A stretch of DNA of 64,000 bases from Trachythela sp. YZ-2020 (GCA_016169945.1 JADLSH010000236.1:868001-932000); one strand, 5' to 3'. Shown: positions 1 through 12,574, numbered from the stretch's first letter. A program made the numbers and translations. The notes: a model not told the origin generated them from the letters alone.

Positions 1-9
1 AATTGATAT

Positions 10-3000
10 TTATGAAAAATAATGGGGATTGTCCTCTCGGATATGAATTGGTATATCGCTAATCATTGTTGATCTTAGTTTCGGTTTCTTTAAAACAACA
101 TCTGTTGCCTCTCCTCTCTTATATTTGTTCCAATCTCTCGTCTTCATAAATGCTTTAAAAATATCTTCTCTTTTCCATTTGCTCTCCACGAGTGCATCTC
201 TCATGTCTTTTAATGCTTTGCCTCGGTTTTGTATTTGCAATATGACTCGTGGAATTAGCATTAGCTCAGCCTGGAGACGAAATGAACATGAAAATAATTT
301 TAATAAAAGCTTGTTAGTTTGGCAAAATAAGAAGCTGGAGTTGCACATGCAGTTACCGAGTAAGTTACCTTTTTTCCACTTCAACCGTATTGTAGCGAAA
401 CGTATAACGTAGACCAAAACTACTGATGATATAAACACAAAAGAAAACGCTATGGTACGGTACGTCACGATACGGTTGATAGTACCATCCAGTCACAATT
501 CAGGGATCAAAACGTCGATCCATTGTCTTTTCATTGTTTTCAAAACTTCCACTGTTCTCCAGGTTGCCCAGTCACGCATTGTTTTTACAATGTCCTATCT
601 TTTGCGTGATTTTATTCAGTGAACTGGCATTCTTAGTGAAATTACATGTCAAACCGCGGAAAAAATGAATATACAGAATCCACGTATCCGGCCATATGAC
701 AATTTTGTTTTGCTGGTACAGGTGTATGTACCACAGAATACCTCGGTACCACAGGATACCAGTCTTATTTATTGATCTTATAAAATTTGGAGGAAACATA
801 CTATAACTTTATCTTTGTGAATATATATTAGTTTTAGTTTTAATTGACATAAAAAAACAAAAAATAAATATTTTCATAAAAATTCTGAAAAATAATCAGG
901 ATTAACAAAAAATAACACTCTATGTTTTTGATACTTTGCAAACCAGTATAATTTATGTTGATCAGTACTTTTTCTATGCAACACAACATTATTACTATAC
1001 AGGAATCACACCGAGGAATCAATTTTACCATTGAAAAATACCATTTTTCAAAATTATTGATAAACCTGGTATTCTTTGGTTACACCATGCACTGGTATAT
1101 GCTGTACTGATTTTAGTATTTACCTTTCACTAAATTAAGTTAGCAATATCCTACAGTATTATCACACAACACGACACACCAAATCGTGGTACAATTTGAT
1201 AAACCGTTGCTTATTTATCTCTGCACTGGTATTCTGTGGTACATTAGAGTTTGTCCCACAGAATGTTCAATTAAAAAAAAGATTTAAGTCTATGAAATCT
1301 AGCCCCAAAACCCCCAGGAAGAAAAAATATATCGATAAACTACACTAAAAAATATTAAGAAGCCACATTATATATATTTGACAAAAGATATGAAACATGT
1401 AAATTTTTGTGGTATTCTGTGGTACATACACCTGTATAACCCTGTTGAAGCTCGAGAACAGTTCTCGTACGGGGCTTGAACCTATATAACCTCCAGATTT
1501 TTAACCTGGCACTCTTCTAGTTGAGCTAATGAAACTCGATAAGCTGGGATAAATTTGGTATTTAAGCTCTGTCTTGGGGCTAGTAAGTGATGTGAGTCTG
1601 ACATGTACTGCACTTGTTGGTCCACAAGTCTTGCTGTTCTAACAATTAAGCAATGAAGTCACGCGTCAACCTCGTATACCTAGGGTAGCGAAGATAAGAC
1701 CCTGGGTACGAGGTTGGTCACGCGTATGCACTAAAAATATACCCCTTACCTTTCCTTTTGTTATTATAAATGAATCTTTCATAGATTCTCCCACTCCAAA
1801 GTAGTCTCCAGCTTTTAAAGTTTTAATGGTCAAGAAGAACGTTAGCATTGTTTCATTTTCCTTGAGTCTACTTAGCCGTTGAGTGCCATCCTTCTTTTCT
1901 GGCGGTAAAACCAACTTTTCACGACCAAATGGTAAAGCCTTCTTTATAATTGACATCTTTTTCACTAAAACGCAATTCCCAGCTTTGATAACATAGACTG
2001 TATCAGATGGTTCCGGTTCCTCTTTAAAAACAACCTAAAACATGCAGTAACTAACATTTAGATTTAAGGATTTAATCTTAGGAATCAATTATTCAATCTC
2101 AGGATTTATTAAAGCAATAATGGGATTCAGTTATTATTCAATAGTAGGATTCAATATAGTTTTGAACTACGTGGACTATATTCTTGAACTATAGACTAAA
2201 GTATTGGACTATATGTCTATGTAGTCTTGGACTATAGACTTTAATCATTGACTATATGACTATAGAGGATGGTAAGGGGGGGGGGGGGGGGTACGGATCA
2301 TGTTTCACGTGAGGTAAAATAGTCATTTCACGTTTCACATGTAAAAAAATAGCCATTTCACGAAAATTATAAAATACGTTTCAACTGTGTAAATTCTATG
2401 TTATAAAGTGAGTATTTAATGCCGTTCTTTAACCCTTTCGTTTACGTTTTCAAAAGCAATTTCAACAATTCTAGGCCAACCGATATATCAAATAAAAAAT
2501 CAAGAAAATGCATGCAGTAAAATTGTTACATCCATAGCATTGCTCTTCTTGACGTTCTCACTGCTCGTTCAGTCTTTGTTCCACCGGCCTCAAATAAATT
2601 CTTGTTTCGCTGACAAAAATTACCGGCATTTCACATTTCACGGGAACAAATATTGCCAATTCACGGCTCACGAAAATACCCTTTACCACCCTCACTATAG
2701 TCTTGGACGTTATGACTATATCTTGGACTATTGACCTAAGTCATGGACTATATAGCCTTCGCATATATGACTAAAGTCTTGGACTATATGACTAAGTCTT
2801 GGATACAACGCTATCCCTGTGTGTCCCACACTGGTAGAAAGCCTGGTTCCTAAGCTTGTTGTGTGTCAACTGCATAGATATAATAAACGGTCAACTGTCA
2901 TGTCCTTATAATTTTGGACTGTTATGACTATATAAGTTTAACTGATGAATATTATATTGGACTTTCTTATGACTATCTTTCTTGACTTCATATGTTATTA

Positions 3001-4672
3001 TACACTCATTAAGCTTGGATTTAACGTAAAATTTAACCTTAGACATTTCGCATAGCGTTTACAAATGTTCATATATCTTTATAAAGGCCTATAAACTGTT
3101 TAGTGTTTTTGTCTTTGACTATGAAATACAGTCTTTGAAATCATGTTGTTTTTCATTCTGTAACGTATTTGGATCAATATAGTGTAAAAACATCAGAGAA
3201 ATTATAGATATAATATAATAGTAGATATCGAATATTATTATGGCAAAAAAGCGAAGCAGTTCCTTTCAAATTTGCCTTTTTGTTTTTGGCGATACTTTTG
3301 AATTTTTCTTCCGCAAAACTAAAAACAAATTGTCAAAATACCTTCTTATAAGCTTAATTAAAAATGTAGAGCTACATAAAGCGACCTAACTCGTTACAAA
3401 TCCACACAAAAAGATACACATGTCAATACCAAGCACACAAAAATATACTTACTCATCTACACACGCAAAAATCTCACATCTCGTCAACAAGTTGTGTTCG
3501 CAACATGCTTGTAGCAAGCTTGTCAACAAGTTGTAACAATGTTGTCATTTCATTTTCATCAAGTTGCTACAAGGTTATCACTCGCAACTTGTTAACAAGT
3601 TGTTGAGTTACAGGACGATAACAACTTGTAACAAGTCTGTTGAGTCAACAACCTTGTAGCAAGTTGTCAACAAGCCGTTGACAATTCGTCAACAAGCTGG
3701 GAACAAGCAGTGCGACCACATCCTGATAACAAGTTGTTGAAATAGCATATTGGTACAAGTCTGCTGCAGGTTTGTTGCAACTTGTGCGTTTTTACGTGTG
3801 TAGTCGTCTGGCTATTCTGAAAAATATCCGCAATTCCTCGTAGCGTTTAAAATCCAAAAATCCAAAGTTATTATTGCAGTTCTTTGACTGTCCTTGCTGG
3901 TCCTGGATTTCACAATTGAAAATCCTCTTAAAAGTTTTGATTTATCCTGTCTTAGCCTTAGGGACTTTATTTTTCCTTTTTGCGAAGTATTTTGTTGTCA
4001 CTTTTGAATGTCCGCCATGACAGTCCGCCGTATTATTGAGATCAGTGGGTGGTTCACACGAATCATAGCCACCCGCCCACGATCATTGATGAATTTTAGA
4101 TCTCCTATAGCTTTCCTTTTTTCCCGGGTGTAATAAATAGCCGAGCGGAATTAGTACCCTCGCCCCGGGCTATCGCCCGGAACGGCGCCTCTCGCCGTCG
4201 GCTCGGGGAATATTTAATAAACTCTTGTGTGCATTTATTCGTGCCCGCAATATACCGTTTGAACCACTGATCTGAATGGTTTAAACACTATTTCAGATCT
4301 ATTATTCTCTCGTTTTAGCCACCAATGATGCATACGATAAAATATTGCCCCTTACGTATGAAAACATGCAACATATTCTCTACGAATTACGTACAGTGCT
4401 GTCTTGGTAATCAACTATTTTAGACGCATTATTTGCTGCCTTCAGTTCTAACATCGACCAGTTTTTAAAAGCAGGTATTGCTCGCAAGTAACCCATCCTT
4501 AATTTCCATTCTTTTTCATATGTTTCTCGCAAAACCTAGATAATGACAGAGATAATATTATTCTAAGAGTCTCGATATCTCAAATGCACGTAAGAAAGGT
4601 TTAGAAAACTCCGGTGTTTTGAGTTTTGCTGCTGTTGTCCTTTTCGTCGTTGTTGTCGTTGTCTTTGTTGTT

Positions 4673-4709
<37 letters not shown>

Positions 4710-7700
4710 TCGTTGTCGTTGTCGTTGTTCTCGTTGTTGTCATCGTCGTCGTCGTCGTCGTCGTCCTAATCATAATCTAACCTGATTAAAGTCAGATTTG
4801 TCCAATCGTAGGAATTCCGATTGCTCTTTACAAATGACAGATGCTCTTCGATGTGTGTCATGAATCAAAGCTAACTCTCCGAAGGAATTACCTGCAAGAA
4901 TTTCTCCAACGACCTGGGTGTTTTAGAGAAAATTAAAAGAGGATTAGGGCTTTCTGGATGTCGTACAAGACTGTCTGCCTCATGCCAAGACGCCAGACGC
5001 AATATGATAGGCATGGCATACATGGGCGATACACGAAGGAACTATTCGGAAAACTACAGTGGCGGAAATTTCGGTGGGGTCCTTTATGGAAACTTGACAA
5101 TTTGTCGGAAATTTTGACCTAAAAGGGCTAAAAACGTCACTCGGTCAAGTTTAGGTTGGTGGACATTAAACTTTCTGTTTTGACTTACATTTTTCGTCAT
5201 TTTCCCAGTAGCTTTATTTTCTTCTTCAACGACGACATTAACCGAGCCTTGCAGAATGAAGTAGAAGGAAAGGGCAGGATGTCCTGGAAATCATAGAAAC
5301 GTCTAAGTTAATTGTCTGACCCAAAGTTAAGAGGCTCTGTAGCCTCTGTTGCACAATGAGGACACATACGGCACAATTAATGGTGATTTTCCCTCCATAT
5401 TTTTTGTATCTGAAATAGTCGATTGTTTTTCGATTTTTTAATCTCAAGTATAATATAGCCACTTCAAACTCATTAGGTCAAATTATTTTGTTTTTTGTCG
5501 ATTTATGTTAACAAAACAAGACTCTCTACAGTAGAGAGCGTTAAGTCGCTGAGGCTATTTAAGGATGGAGAGAATAGCCAAGCGTTGGAAGCGCGCTCCC
5601 TGGGGTATTAAAATATACCGATGTATTTGGGCGCAAATATGGCCAACGACCAATACCGAGTACCGTATTGGGGCAATTCCTTGCAGCAAATCGAATATTC
5701 AATTTATTAAAACCTCTTATGAATGTGCATGGGAGCATATCAGATTGATTGCGCATGCTCGATTATGCCTAAACAAATTTGGTCCAAACTTTTGTAGTAT
5801 AAAGGACGTTGTTTTGTGACCATGATTGCCGATTGCAGACAAATGCAAGCTGAAACCTATAGTCACTGTTGCCCCAGCGACTATTCATCTCTCGCTTCCA
5901 ATAATGACGAGGATATCTTCACGGAACTGTTTGAAATAGAAAAAAACTTTAATGTCGATTATTCACGACAAATTGCGAAGCCGTCGCTCGTAGTCTTAAG
6001 GCTCTTTTCCACTCATCGCAAAACCAACCATCGCAAAACCACTCATCGCAACCTCGCTGCGAGTTCTTGCATGTAATTAAAATAAACTGTCGAGCATTGT
6101 GATTGGATGAAAGTACTCGCAGCGAGCTTGCGAGTTGGTTTTTGCGACGAGTGGAAAAGAGCCTTAACGGTAATGCATTGCCATTGACACGCCAACGCAA
6201 ACGCTCGAGTTTGATTCTAGTTTCAGGTCTCAGCGATGTAAGTCTCCATGATGAGAGAATGATGTTTTGTGATATAAGGTTTTAGTTGTCTGTTAGGGAA
6301 GGCATTCATTTTCACTTCCAGATGCTCGCCGTCGTCATGTTGAATTATCTGTGTTAACTATATTCCGATTTACATGACGTTTACTGTTTGTGACCATCCA
6401 CGGAAATTGCACATTGCACATTGATTGCAGATTGCCGGCCGACAAATGCAAGCCGAAACCTATAGTCGCTGTTGCCCCAGCGACTAATAAAGTCGAGGCT
6501 ATGTGTGTATAATGCTACGCTCCAGTAATTCTGCAAATGGTTTATAGGTTGGCGTCGTAACTGGGTTGAGACCAGTTTGAGACAGAGGTTGAGACTTGAG
6601 CGCAGTTGCAGTTTTCCACGAGTTCTTAAAATTTATTTCAAATTTACCTTGCTGTACAACAACCCTATTAGTTGGAAATTCACTGTAGTACACAAACTTT
6701 GCTAAGCCTTGCTTTACTGCTCTGGAATATTTGGAAAAGCATTGCAACTTTTCAACGGCGCGAAATATTTCCCCAATATCTTTGCTCGAACGAACATCGG
6801 GATCTTTCGTAAACAAATGTTTTGCTCTTTCGCTTAGACGACCTGACTGCACACACGCTTTATATACTAAAAGATATAGCAGGGAAGAAAAATTAGATGG
6901 ATAGTTAAATTCATTCTTTAATAACTCGGGCAATAATTTATATTGATAAACTTTGTGGTATTAAAAAAGATAGATTAATATGGATTGCATGTCCTTTTAT
7001 AATCAAATATTCTAAATTTTGTCAGGATGTTGTGGTAAAAATTATAGATTAATATGGATTGCATCTCCTTTTATAATCAAATATTTTAAATTTTGTCAGG
7101 ATGATACAACACACTGGCATCACTCTAGTATATATACATGAACTTGTGATTAGCTCTTGACAACTCGACTCCGTATACGGCTCGGTGGTCAGAGCGCTGC
7201 ACCGGAATTGCAGGGCCGCAGGCTCAATTCCTGCCAGAGGACTTGAAGTTGCATTTTTGCACCTGCTCCTGGCTAGGTCTAGCCTGCGTGGCAGGCGTTC
7301 TATTGTGGGGGAGGGAGTTTTATTTAGAGAGGGAGGGAGTTTTATTTATTCTCACCTAGCGCGCGCTCTCAAAATAAAAGCGCGCGCTTTAAACAAAACT
7401 CCCTCCCCACAATAGAACGCCTGCCACGCAGGCTAGGCTAAGTCTAAAATATGTAATTTTCGGTCAGATTTTCCATTCATAAAAACTCTTCAACTTTGTA
7501 TAATCAGCATAACATCAATATGTTTCAATATATTGATTATCTTCTTCACCACTGTAGTTTGCCAGAACACTCGAATGTACTCTCATAGAGTTCATTATAA
7601 TTGTCGAACTTGGCGGTGAGATGCCCGAGCCCGTGCTCTATGTAAAGGACAGTGGTGACTAAATTACTTTGATAAAATTAAGTAGAAGTAATTAATTAAC

Positions 7701-9943
7701 TTTAAAACGACTCGAGTAAAAGTAAAAGTACTGGGGAAAAACGTATACTTGAGTAAAAAGTGTACAAAGTATTTTTCAATAATACTTGAAGTAAAAGTAA
7801 AAATACAATTGCTTGTAGTCTGTAACATGGGGGGGGGGGGGAGGTTAATACTCAGTCAACAATAGTCACATAAATCTGATCTGCTCTCGCCTAAACTAGA
7901 CTCAAAAACTATACCTTTTGTGTCAATATGTAGAAATTGAAGTATGAATTTCAAAGTTTTTTACATTAGCTTTCCGCCTTTAATTTCCCCATGTATACTT
8001 CACATTATACCTTATGCAACTGAAAACAATCTTGTATATCAAATTGGACATTCGCTGAGCATTTATAATTTATACGCCATGACAAATGCCGTTATCTAAC
8101 AGGCCTTTCCGAAGTTACGGTTGAATGTGCGTGACTCTCTAAGGCTCGAATAGTGAGATCCACTGGTGATCAGCGACTACACATGCATCAACTCATTGAA
8201 TGTACTTTGTGTACTGTATACTATGAGAAGAATAATTGTCAATGTCGCTTTGGTAATGGTCATTCGAGATTGATTCAATTTCTCTGTCTATTTTTAGTTT
8301 CTTTTCAGGAATAAATCAGGCAAAATTTAACGAAAATAGCAAAATACTTCGCCACAAAATGAAAATAACGAAGTAAAACGTTACTTCATAAAACGACTTC
8401 GTTCCAAGTAAAAGACTCTGGCAAAAACTTACTTCGTTACATGTCCACTTCTCAAAAATAATACTCAAGTACATTAACGAAGTACATTTACTTCGTTACT
8501 TGTCACCACTGGTAAAGGAATTGGGTATGCATATCCGATTGTTGAAAAAACAATTCCTAACCATGGTCCCCAAAATCCAGGAAATATTTTTCAGAAATAT
8601 TGTTTTCACAGTAATAAAATTAATTCTGAATATATTGCTCAGCAACAACGAATAAATATTAAACAGTTATTGAATAACTAGTTTTTCGCCATATCCGGAA
8701 TAACCAAGGTCGAGGTAAGTGTTATCAGTCGAGCTGAGACTGATAACACTCTTACCGAGACCTTGATAATTCCCGGATATCACAAAAACCGAATTCAATA
8801 ACTGATTTATTATATATTGCATTTTCACTTGTTATAAAACTCCTTCGACAAAGAATGATCTAAATTGTGTTGCACAAAACAACGTTTAGTTCTCAAAAAA
8901 GCGCAGTGAAACCAATTTAACACGTAACAATAAGAATATAAAAATATTAGAAACCTCATTTACCTACTGAAGTTCGCGCGATAAAAATGTCAAAAAGTGT
9001 GCTTTTTCCATAAAAAAATCATGTACTGTTTACAATCATGTACTGCCGGCGCAAATGCAGGTTGAACATTTGAAATAGAAACAATGTCTGCGAGACAATA
9101 GTGTCTGGAATTGTGAGAGTTTTTAGGAAACATTTTTTACTGCAACAACGTTTCCAAGGGTCCAAAGGTTTCCGCAACATTAGGGCCATTTATACGGGAG
9201 AAAATAAGTCGCGACTTACATAAGACGCGTCTTATATAAGACGCGAACCTACTCGTATAAATGGTCAAATTCTAATAAGTCGCGTCTTATTGTGGAACAG
9301 CCTGAACCCCTGTTCTTATTTAAGTCGCGACTTACCAGAATTTGACCATTTATACGAGTGTGTTCGCGTCTTATGTAAGACGCGTCTTATGTAAGTCGCG
9401 ACTTCTTTTTCCATGCCTAAAAACCTGTTTACAGTTTTTGTAGATTTAGGCATCTCGCTCGATAGAACTGAATGTTGAAGCTTTTTGTTGTTTGTGGATT
9501 TTCGAGGAGAAAAATTATATGCCATATTTTTTTAGACTCAGAGTGATTGTAGTTGAAAAAACTATAAAGCCGGAATCGAATTAACAATGCGGCCCTGCGA
9601 TTCCGGTGCAGCACTCTGAATCCGCACAGCATCGCACCGCACAGCACCGTACCGTACCGTACCGTACCGTACCGTACCGTACCGTACCGTACCGTACCGT
9701 ACTGTACTGCAGGTTTTATATGAAGACGTGAACTTTCTTACGATTGGCATTGAATGGTATTCTCTGAAGATCTTTTCCTTGCAGTGTATCTCCATTGGAG
9801 TCATTTAATACTTTAATGATACATTCTTTTGTCCAATTTTTTTGAAACCCTACACGTTTTGAAATCCGTTTCCATTGCATTAATGGGGACTCCACTCCGC
9901 TATCGCCTTCACTTCCTGTCGAAACTGGGCTTTTTCCTGACAT
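10..9943 (-). CDS. CNBD2: CNBD2-like cyclic-nucleotide-binding protein, copy A
   Basis: Seven coding exons, read downward: 9742-9943, 6648-6866, 5189-5283, 4782-4913, 4395-4535, 1750-2034, 10-270. All borders are GT/AG and the join is open for 444 residues. The start is the ATG at 9943 (MSGKSPVSTG); the stop is at 10-12. A cyclic-nucleotide-binding (CNB) domain spans exons 2-4. Its phosphate-binding cassette at about residues 183-198 reads FGELALIHDTHRRASV and keeps the key Glu185 and Arg194, so nucleotide binding is plausible. A second, degenerate CNB-like fold in exons 6-7 keeps FGVGE but lacks the Arg. The family match is to animal CNBD2, a soluble protein; mammalian CNBD2 (CRIS) is a cAMP-binding protein needed in sperm formation. 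Exons 3, 4 and 5 (95, 132, 141 nt) have the same lengths as in copy B. Expression and exact orthology are unproven. The 3' UTR lies outside the window. Confidence 0.85.
371..481. mobile_element. MITE with TTTCCACTTCAA ends, copy 1
   Basis: Left TTTTCCACTTCAACCGTA and right ATACGGTTGA are inverted, with an AAACACAAAAGAAAACGCTA block inside. A second copy with better ends lies at 60432-60567. Confidence 0.55.
1448..1540 (-). repeat. tRNA-like sequence (SINE head or tRNA pseudogene)
   Basis: On the minus strand: TTAGCTCAACTAGAAGAG (A box), a CCAGG/TCTGG stem with a 7-base loop, and GGTTCAAGCCC (B box). The T stem and acceptor stem do not pair, so I do not call it a tRNA gene. Confidence 0.5.
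2160..2820. repeat. Degenerate CTTGGACTATATGACTA tandem repeats
   Basis: Units of about 17-20 bp recur on both sides of the MITE at 2266-2692, in intron 5 of CNBD2-like copy A. Confidence 0.6.
2266..2692. mobile_element. hAT-type MITE inside a tandem-repeat tract
   Basis: Ends AGGATGGTAAGGG and CCCTTTACCACCCT are inverted repeats. Flanks GACTATAG and CACTATAG agree at 7 of 8 bases. The left end carries a run of G. It splits an array of degenerate CTTGGACTATATGACTA units. Confidence 0.6.
3486..3805 (+). repeat. Modular CAAGTTG/CAACTTG repeat, copy 1
   Basis: A stretch built from short CAAGTTG, CAACTTG and TTGTCAACAAG modules, so it can fold on itself in many ways. The same order of blocks, including GACGATAACAA and AGCTGGGAACAAGCAGTGCG, occurs inverted at 62150-62400. 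It lies in intron 5 of CNBD2-like copy A. Confidence 0.7.
4615..4767. repeat. GTT/GTC trinucleotide microsatellite
   Basis: A long (GTT/GTC)n run in the 246-bp intron between exons 4 and 5 of CNBD2-like copy A. The opposite strand reads as poly-threonine, which is not a gene. Confidence 0.85.
5996..6167. mobile_element. MITE with TTAAGGCTCTTTTCCACTC ends
   Basis: The two ends are inverted copies of GGCTCTTTTCCACTC, bounded by TTAA on both sides, and the inner TCGCAAAA blocks also pair. TTAA borders would fit piggyBac-type insertion. Intron 2 of CNBD2-like copy A. Confidence 0.65.
7166..7478 (+). mobile_element. tRNA-derived SINE, interrupted by a MITE
   Basis: Left part 7166-7279 has a tRNA-like A box (GGCTCGGTGGTCAGAGCG) and B box (GGCTCAATTCC), then TTGCATTTTTGCACCTGCTC. 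After the MITE at 7280-7435 it resumes with TCTAAAATATG. Relatives are at 54848, 53318 and 9560. Confidence 0.72.
7280..7435. mobile_element. TAGCCTG-ended MITE, 156 bp, 9-bp target duplication
   Basis: Long inverted ends of about 40 bp start TAGCCTGCGTGGCAGGCGTT. Flanks GGCTAGGTC (7271-7279) and GGCTAAGTC (7436-7444) match at 8 of 9 bases. It split a tRNA-derived SINE: the SINE sequence continues on the right side. Confidence 0.8.
7650..8511. mobile_element. hAT-type non-autonomous element, 862 bp
   Basis: It begins CAGTGGTGAC and ends GTCACCACTG, a terminal inverted repeat, and is flanked by an exact 8-bp duplication GTAAAGGA (7642-7649 and 8512-8519). The interior is rich in AAGTA-type motifs and has no transposase frame. 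It lies in intron 1 of CNBD2-like copy A. Confidence 0.85.
9183..9410. mobile_element. Foldback MITE with CCATTTATACG ends
   Basis: Repeated ATAAGTCGCGACTTA and AAGACGCGTCTTA palindromes lie within an outer inverted repeat of about 80 bp per arm. Confidence 0.6.
9560..9625 (-). mobile_element. tRNA-derived SINE fragment
   Basis: The minus strand carries GTGCTGCACCGGAATCGCAG, the shared SINE block, then diverges. Confidence 0.55.
9643..9707. repeat. CCGTA pentanucleotide microsatellite
   Basis: About 13 units of ACCGT, just beside a SINE fragment and before exon 1 of CNBD2-like copy A. Confidence 0.88.
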
Positions 9944-11577
9944 TTCTGTTTATTTTTTGTTGATTTACAGCTTTAGTTGAATCTACAACCCATAAAGCTA
10001 GTACGCACGTTAAAACTAATGCGCAAATTATCCATTTAATGCATTGTGATGTAACTGAATTATTTCGAAGAGCGTGCGCACATACGTATGTGTGTGCACG
10101 TGCGCACGAAGCGCCTCGCGCCACCTCTACCAGCTAGCGCCTCGCGCCACCTCTACCATCTAGCGCCTTTCGAAAATAACTAGAAAGAAAGAAAGCCTCT
10201 GCGGAGGAGAGAGTGTGTGACGTATATGAAGGTTCTGAATGGGTGTATCTTTGAACTGGCATCTTACAAAATATCTTAACTGACAGGTTAAAATTGATTG
10301 AATTTTAACTGATAACTGACATCCGAAGGCCACCATTAAGAATTACATTACATACATTACATATATTATTCAGCTCACTCCCCGTCGGGGCTTTTCAGTG
10401 ACCGATTATCTGCGTATTCCTGCTTACCTATATTACACTTAGCCTACACTATATATTTTTAACAGATATTACTTTCCTTGTGGGATATCTATTTCCTAAT
10501 CTATATCCTTCCTGTGGAGCAGTCAGAGGGAAGGAAAACGAACTGAGAAAGAAGAGAACTTACTCTACTTCGGTGGTATGAGTAGAGTCCCAGAGTTTCT
10601 ACATGAGTAGAGTCCCCAGCAAGAGAACTCAGAACCCACAACTCAGAACTCCCTCATATGCATCTGCGCCTCAGTTCCCCTACTTTTTAAAACCCAGAAC
10701 CCAGAGGCTCTCAGTTTATCAAATGATTTTACTATTATTAAATGATATGCTAGTAAGCATACGTTTTAAATAGTAGACAGGGGCAGATCCAGATCAGTTC
10801 ACCTGATAGAGGGGCATGCCCTTACACTATTATCGCAAATTATATAAAAAATAAGAACCTCATTTAAACCAACTAGTTCATGCTGACTTTTTCTGGAGCT
10901 GGGATGCTCATTCATCTGTACACCCAGAATATCGAGGTATTCTTAACTGTATATGCTAGAAAGTAGAAGATGCATTATCTTTATATATGTAATTTAAGCC
11001 AAATAAACATATTCTTACGACAGACCGGGACCCATGCAAGCAAATTTTTCGCCCTTCGAAATATGAAAAGGCATCAATGCGAGGCCAGAAAACGTCTGTG
11101 TCTCTATAAGCTTTCATTTCTCGAAGAAAATACATGTCTCGATTCTATGAGGCCGCAGTGATCACTTGTACACCCATTTTGAAATCGGTGTATGGACTAT
11201 GGAACAGATTGTTTTGAAAACCAAAGGCAAAAAGAAGTTATGTACGCACGACAAAGCTGGAATTGCAGAATTGAAGAAGTCCTACATGATATGTGTTCAG
11301 ATCGCTGAGGCAAACTAAACAGTAGATAATCTAAACATAAATACGCATTAACGGTTAAGCCTGAGGCTGAAAAAATGAATTTCAAATCGCCAATTCTCAT
11401 TTTCGGGCATAGGCCTTGCTTGAATGACTGAACAACAATTGTCAATGCATATTCGGGCATGCCTTGATTGCACGTCACGGTAATTCGATTTAGAATGTGA
11501 CGTAATAGTAATGCAACGTTCGAAGAATCGCTAATTGAATTCGTTTTCGCAATAATTTACATCAATTAAAAAGAACG
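9944..11577. promoter_or_regulatory. Shared divergent 5' region of the two CNBD2-like genes
   Basis: These 1.6 kb separate the two start codons and must hold both promoters, unless upstream non-coding exons exist. I see no clear TATA box or CpG-dense core. A 26-bp near-tandem repeat with core GCGCCTCGCGCCACCTC lies at about 10108-10160. Short open frames here have no recognisable content. Confidence 0.4.
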
Positions 11578-12543
11578 ATGAGATCGAAAGAAAATGTTAA
11601 GTTGCCGCCTATTGTCATTGCAAGAGATAAAACCACGACAAAACTTGATGAAACAGAACGCCCTTCGGAGAGCGAGAGCAATTCAAGCTCTACGTCAAGT
11701 AGAAGATTTAAATCGTTTAAACAAGTCGTAAATATTGTTGGTAAAAACTCAAAATGGACAAAAGATGTGAGTGAAGAAGTGAAGGAAGATCAGTCGAAGA
11801 AAATTGCAACTAAAGAAAAACGTTTGACCTTTAATGTCAGTGGTGAGTATATTATGTGTTTTCCTATGGCCATCGAAAGCACGGAAAGGCGCATATTCGA
11901 AATCCATTCAAGTCCAATACTTTCTAATCTACTCCATTCACATTTGTACGTTGGCATAGGGCGGAACGATCTGCCCGAATCAAACCAATCGACGAATCCT
12001 GCAGTACATTCGTATACCTATACTAATTTTTTAATCCATGCAAATAGATTTCTTCCAAAAGTTTCGATTCAGGACAATGCATACCTAATGAGGAGATTAT
12101 TAAATTGAATCGCAGTGCCAGTGGGAGAATCCGAAAATCTCGCTCAGTTTTTAATCTTTTTTAGGTAACATAAACCTACTCCAAATTAGCTTATTGTTTT
12201 ATACAACCTATACACTGAACCCCCACATTTTAGATCATGTTTGTCCAATATTTTCGTCTTTAAATATGAAAACGTTTATTTCAGCTTTCAGAGCTCACGT
12301 ACGTTCAGTTGGTTCCCTATCCTCAGCAGTGAAGAAAGCTTTGGTTAAATCATCTGGGCATAGAACACCAAAAGATTTAGCTTCAGTTCAGAATTTGGTA
12401 ATGCGTATTAAAGCTTTTGAAACTTATTCCATGCCTTTAAAGGCTGAACTTTCTCGAGTTCTCTTGTATCAAAAGTTTGGAAAAGGAAGAATTGTAATAC
12501 AGCAAGGTATATTAATTTAAACTAATGGAAGTGAGCTTTTGAA

Positions 12544-12574
<31 letters not shown>

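Noticed and set aside
1448..1540. tRNA gene on the minus strand
   Set aside because: Boxes and an anticodon-like stem exist, but acceptor and T stems do not pair; a SINE head or pseudogene is more likely.
4558..4773. Poly-threonine frame
   Set aside because: Translation of a GTT/GTC microsatellite within an intron.
5828..6485. Possible LTR pair: AAACCTATAGTC plus CTGTTGCCCCAGCGACT at 5851 and 6457
   Set aside because: The repeats are only about 50-60 bp, the interior has no retroelement content and there are no TG...CA ends; a simple duplication is more likely.
10970..11161. 63-codon plus frame between the CNBD2-like genes
   Set aside because: No leader, no domain, no splice logic; could be part of a 5' UTR but there is no support.
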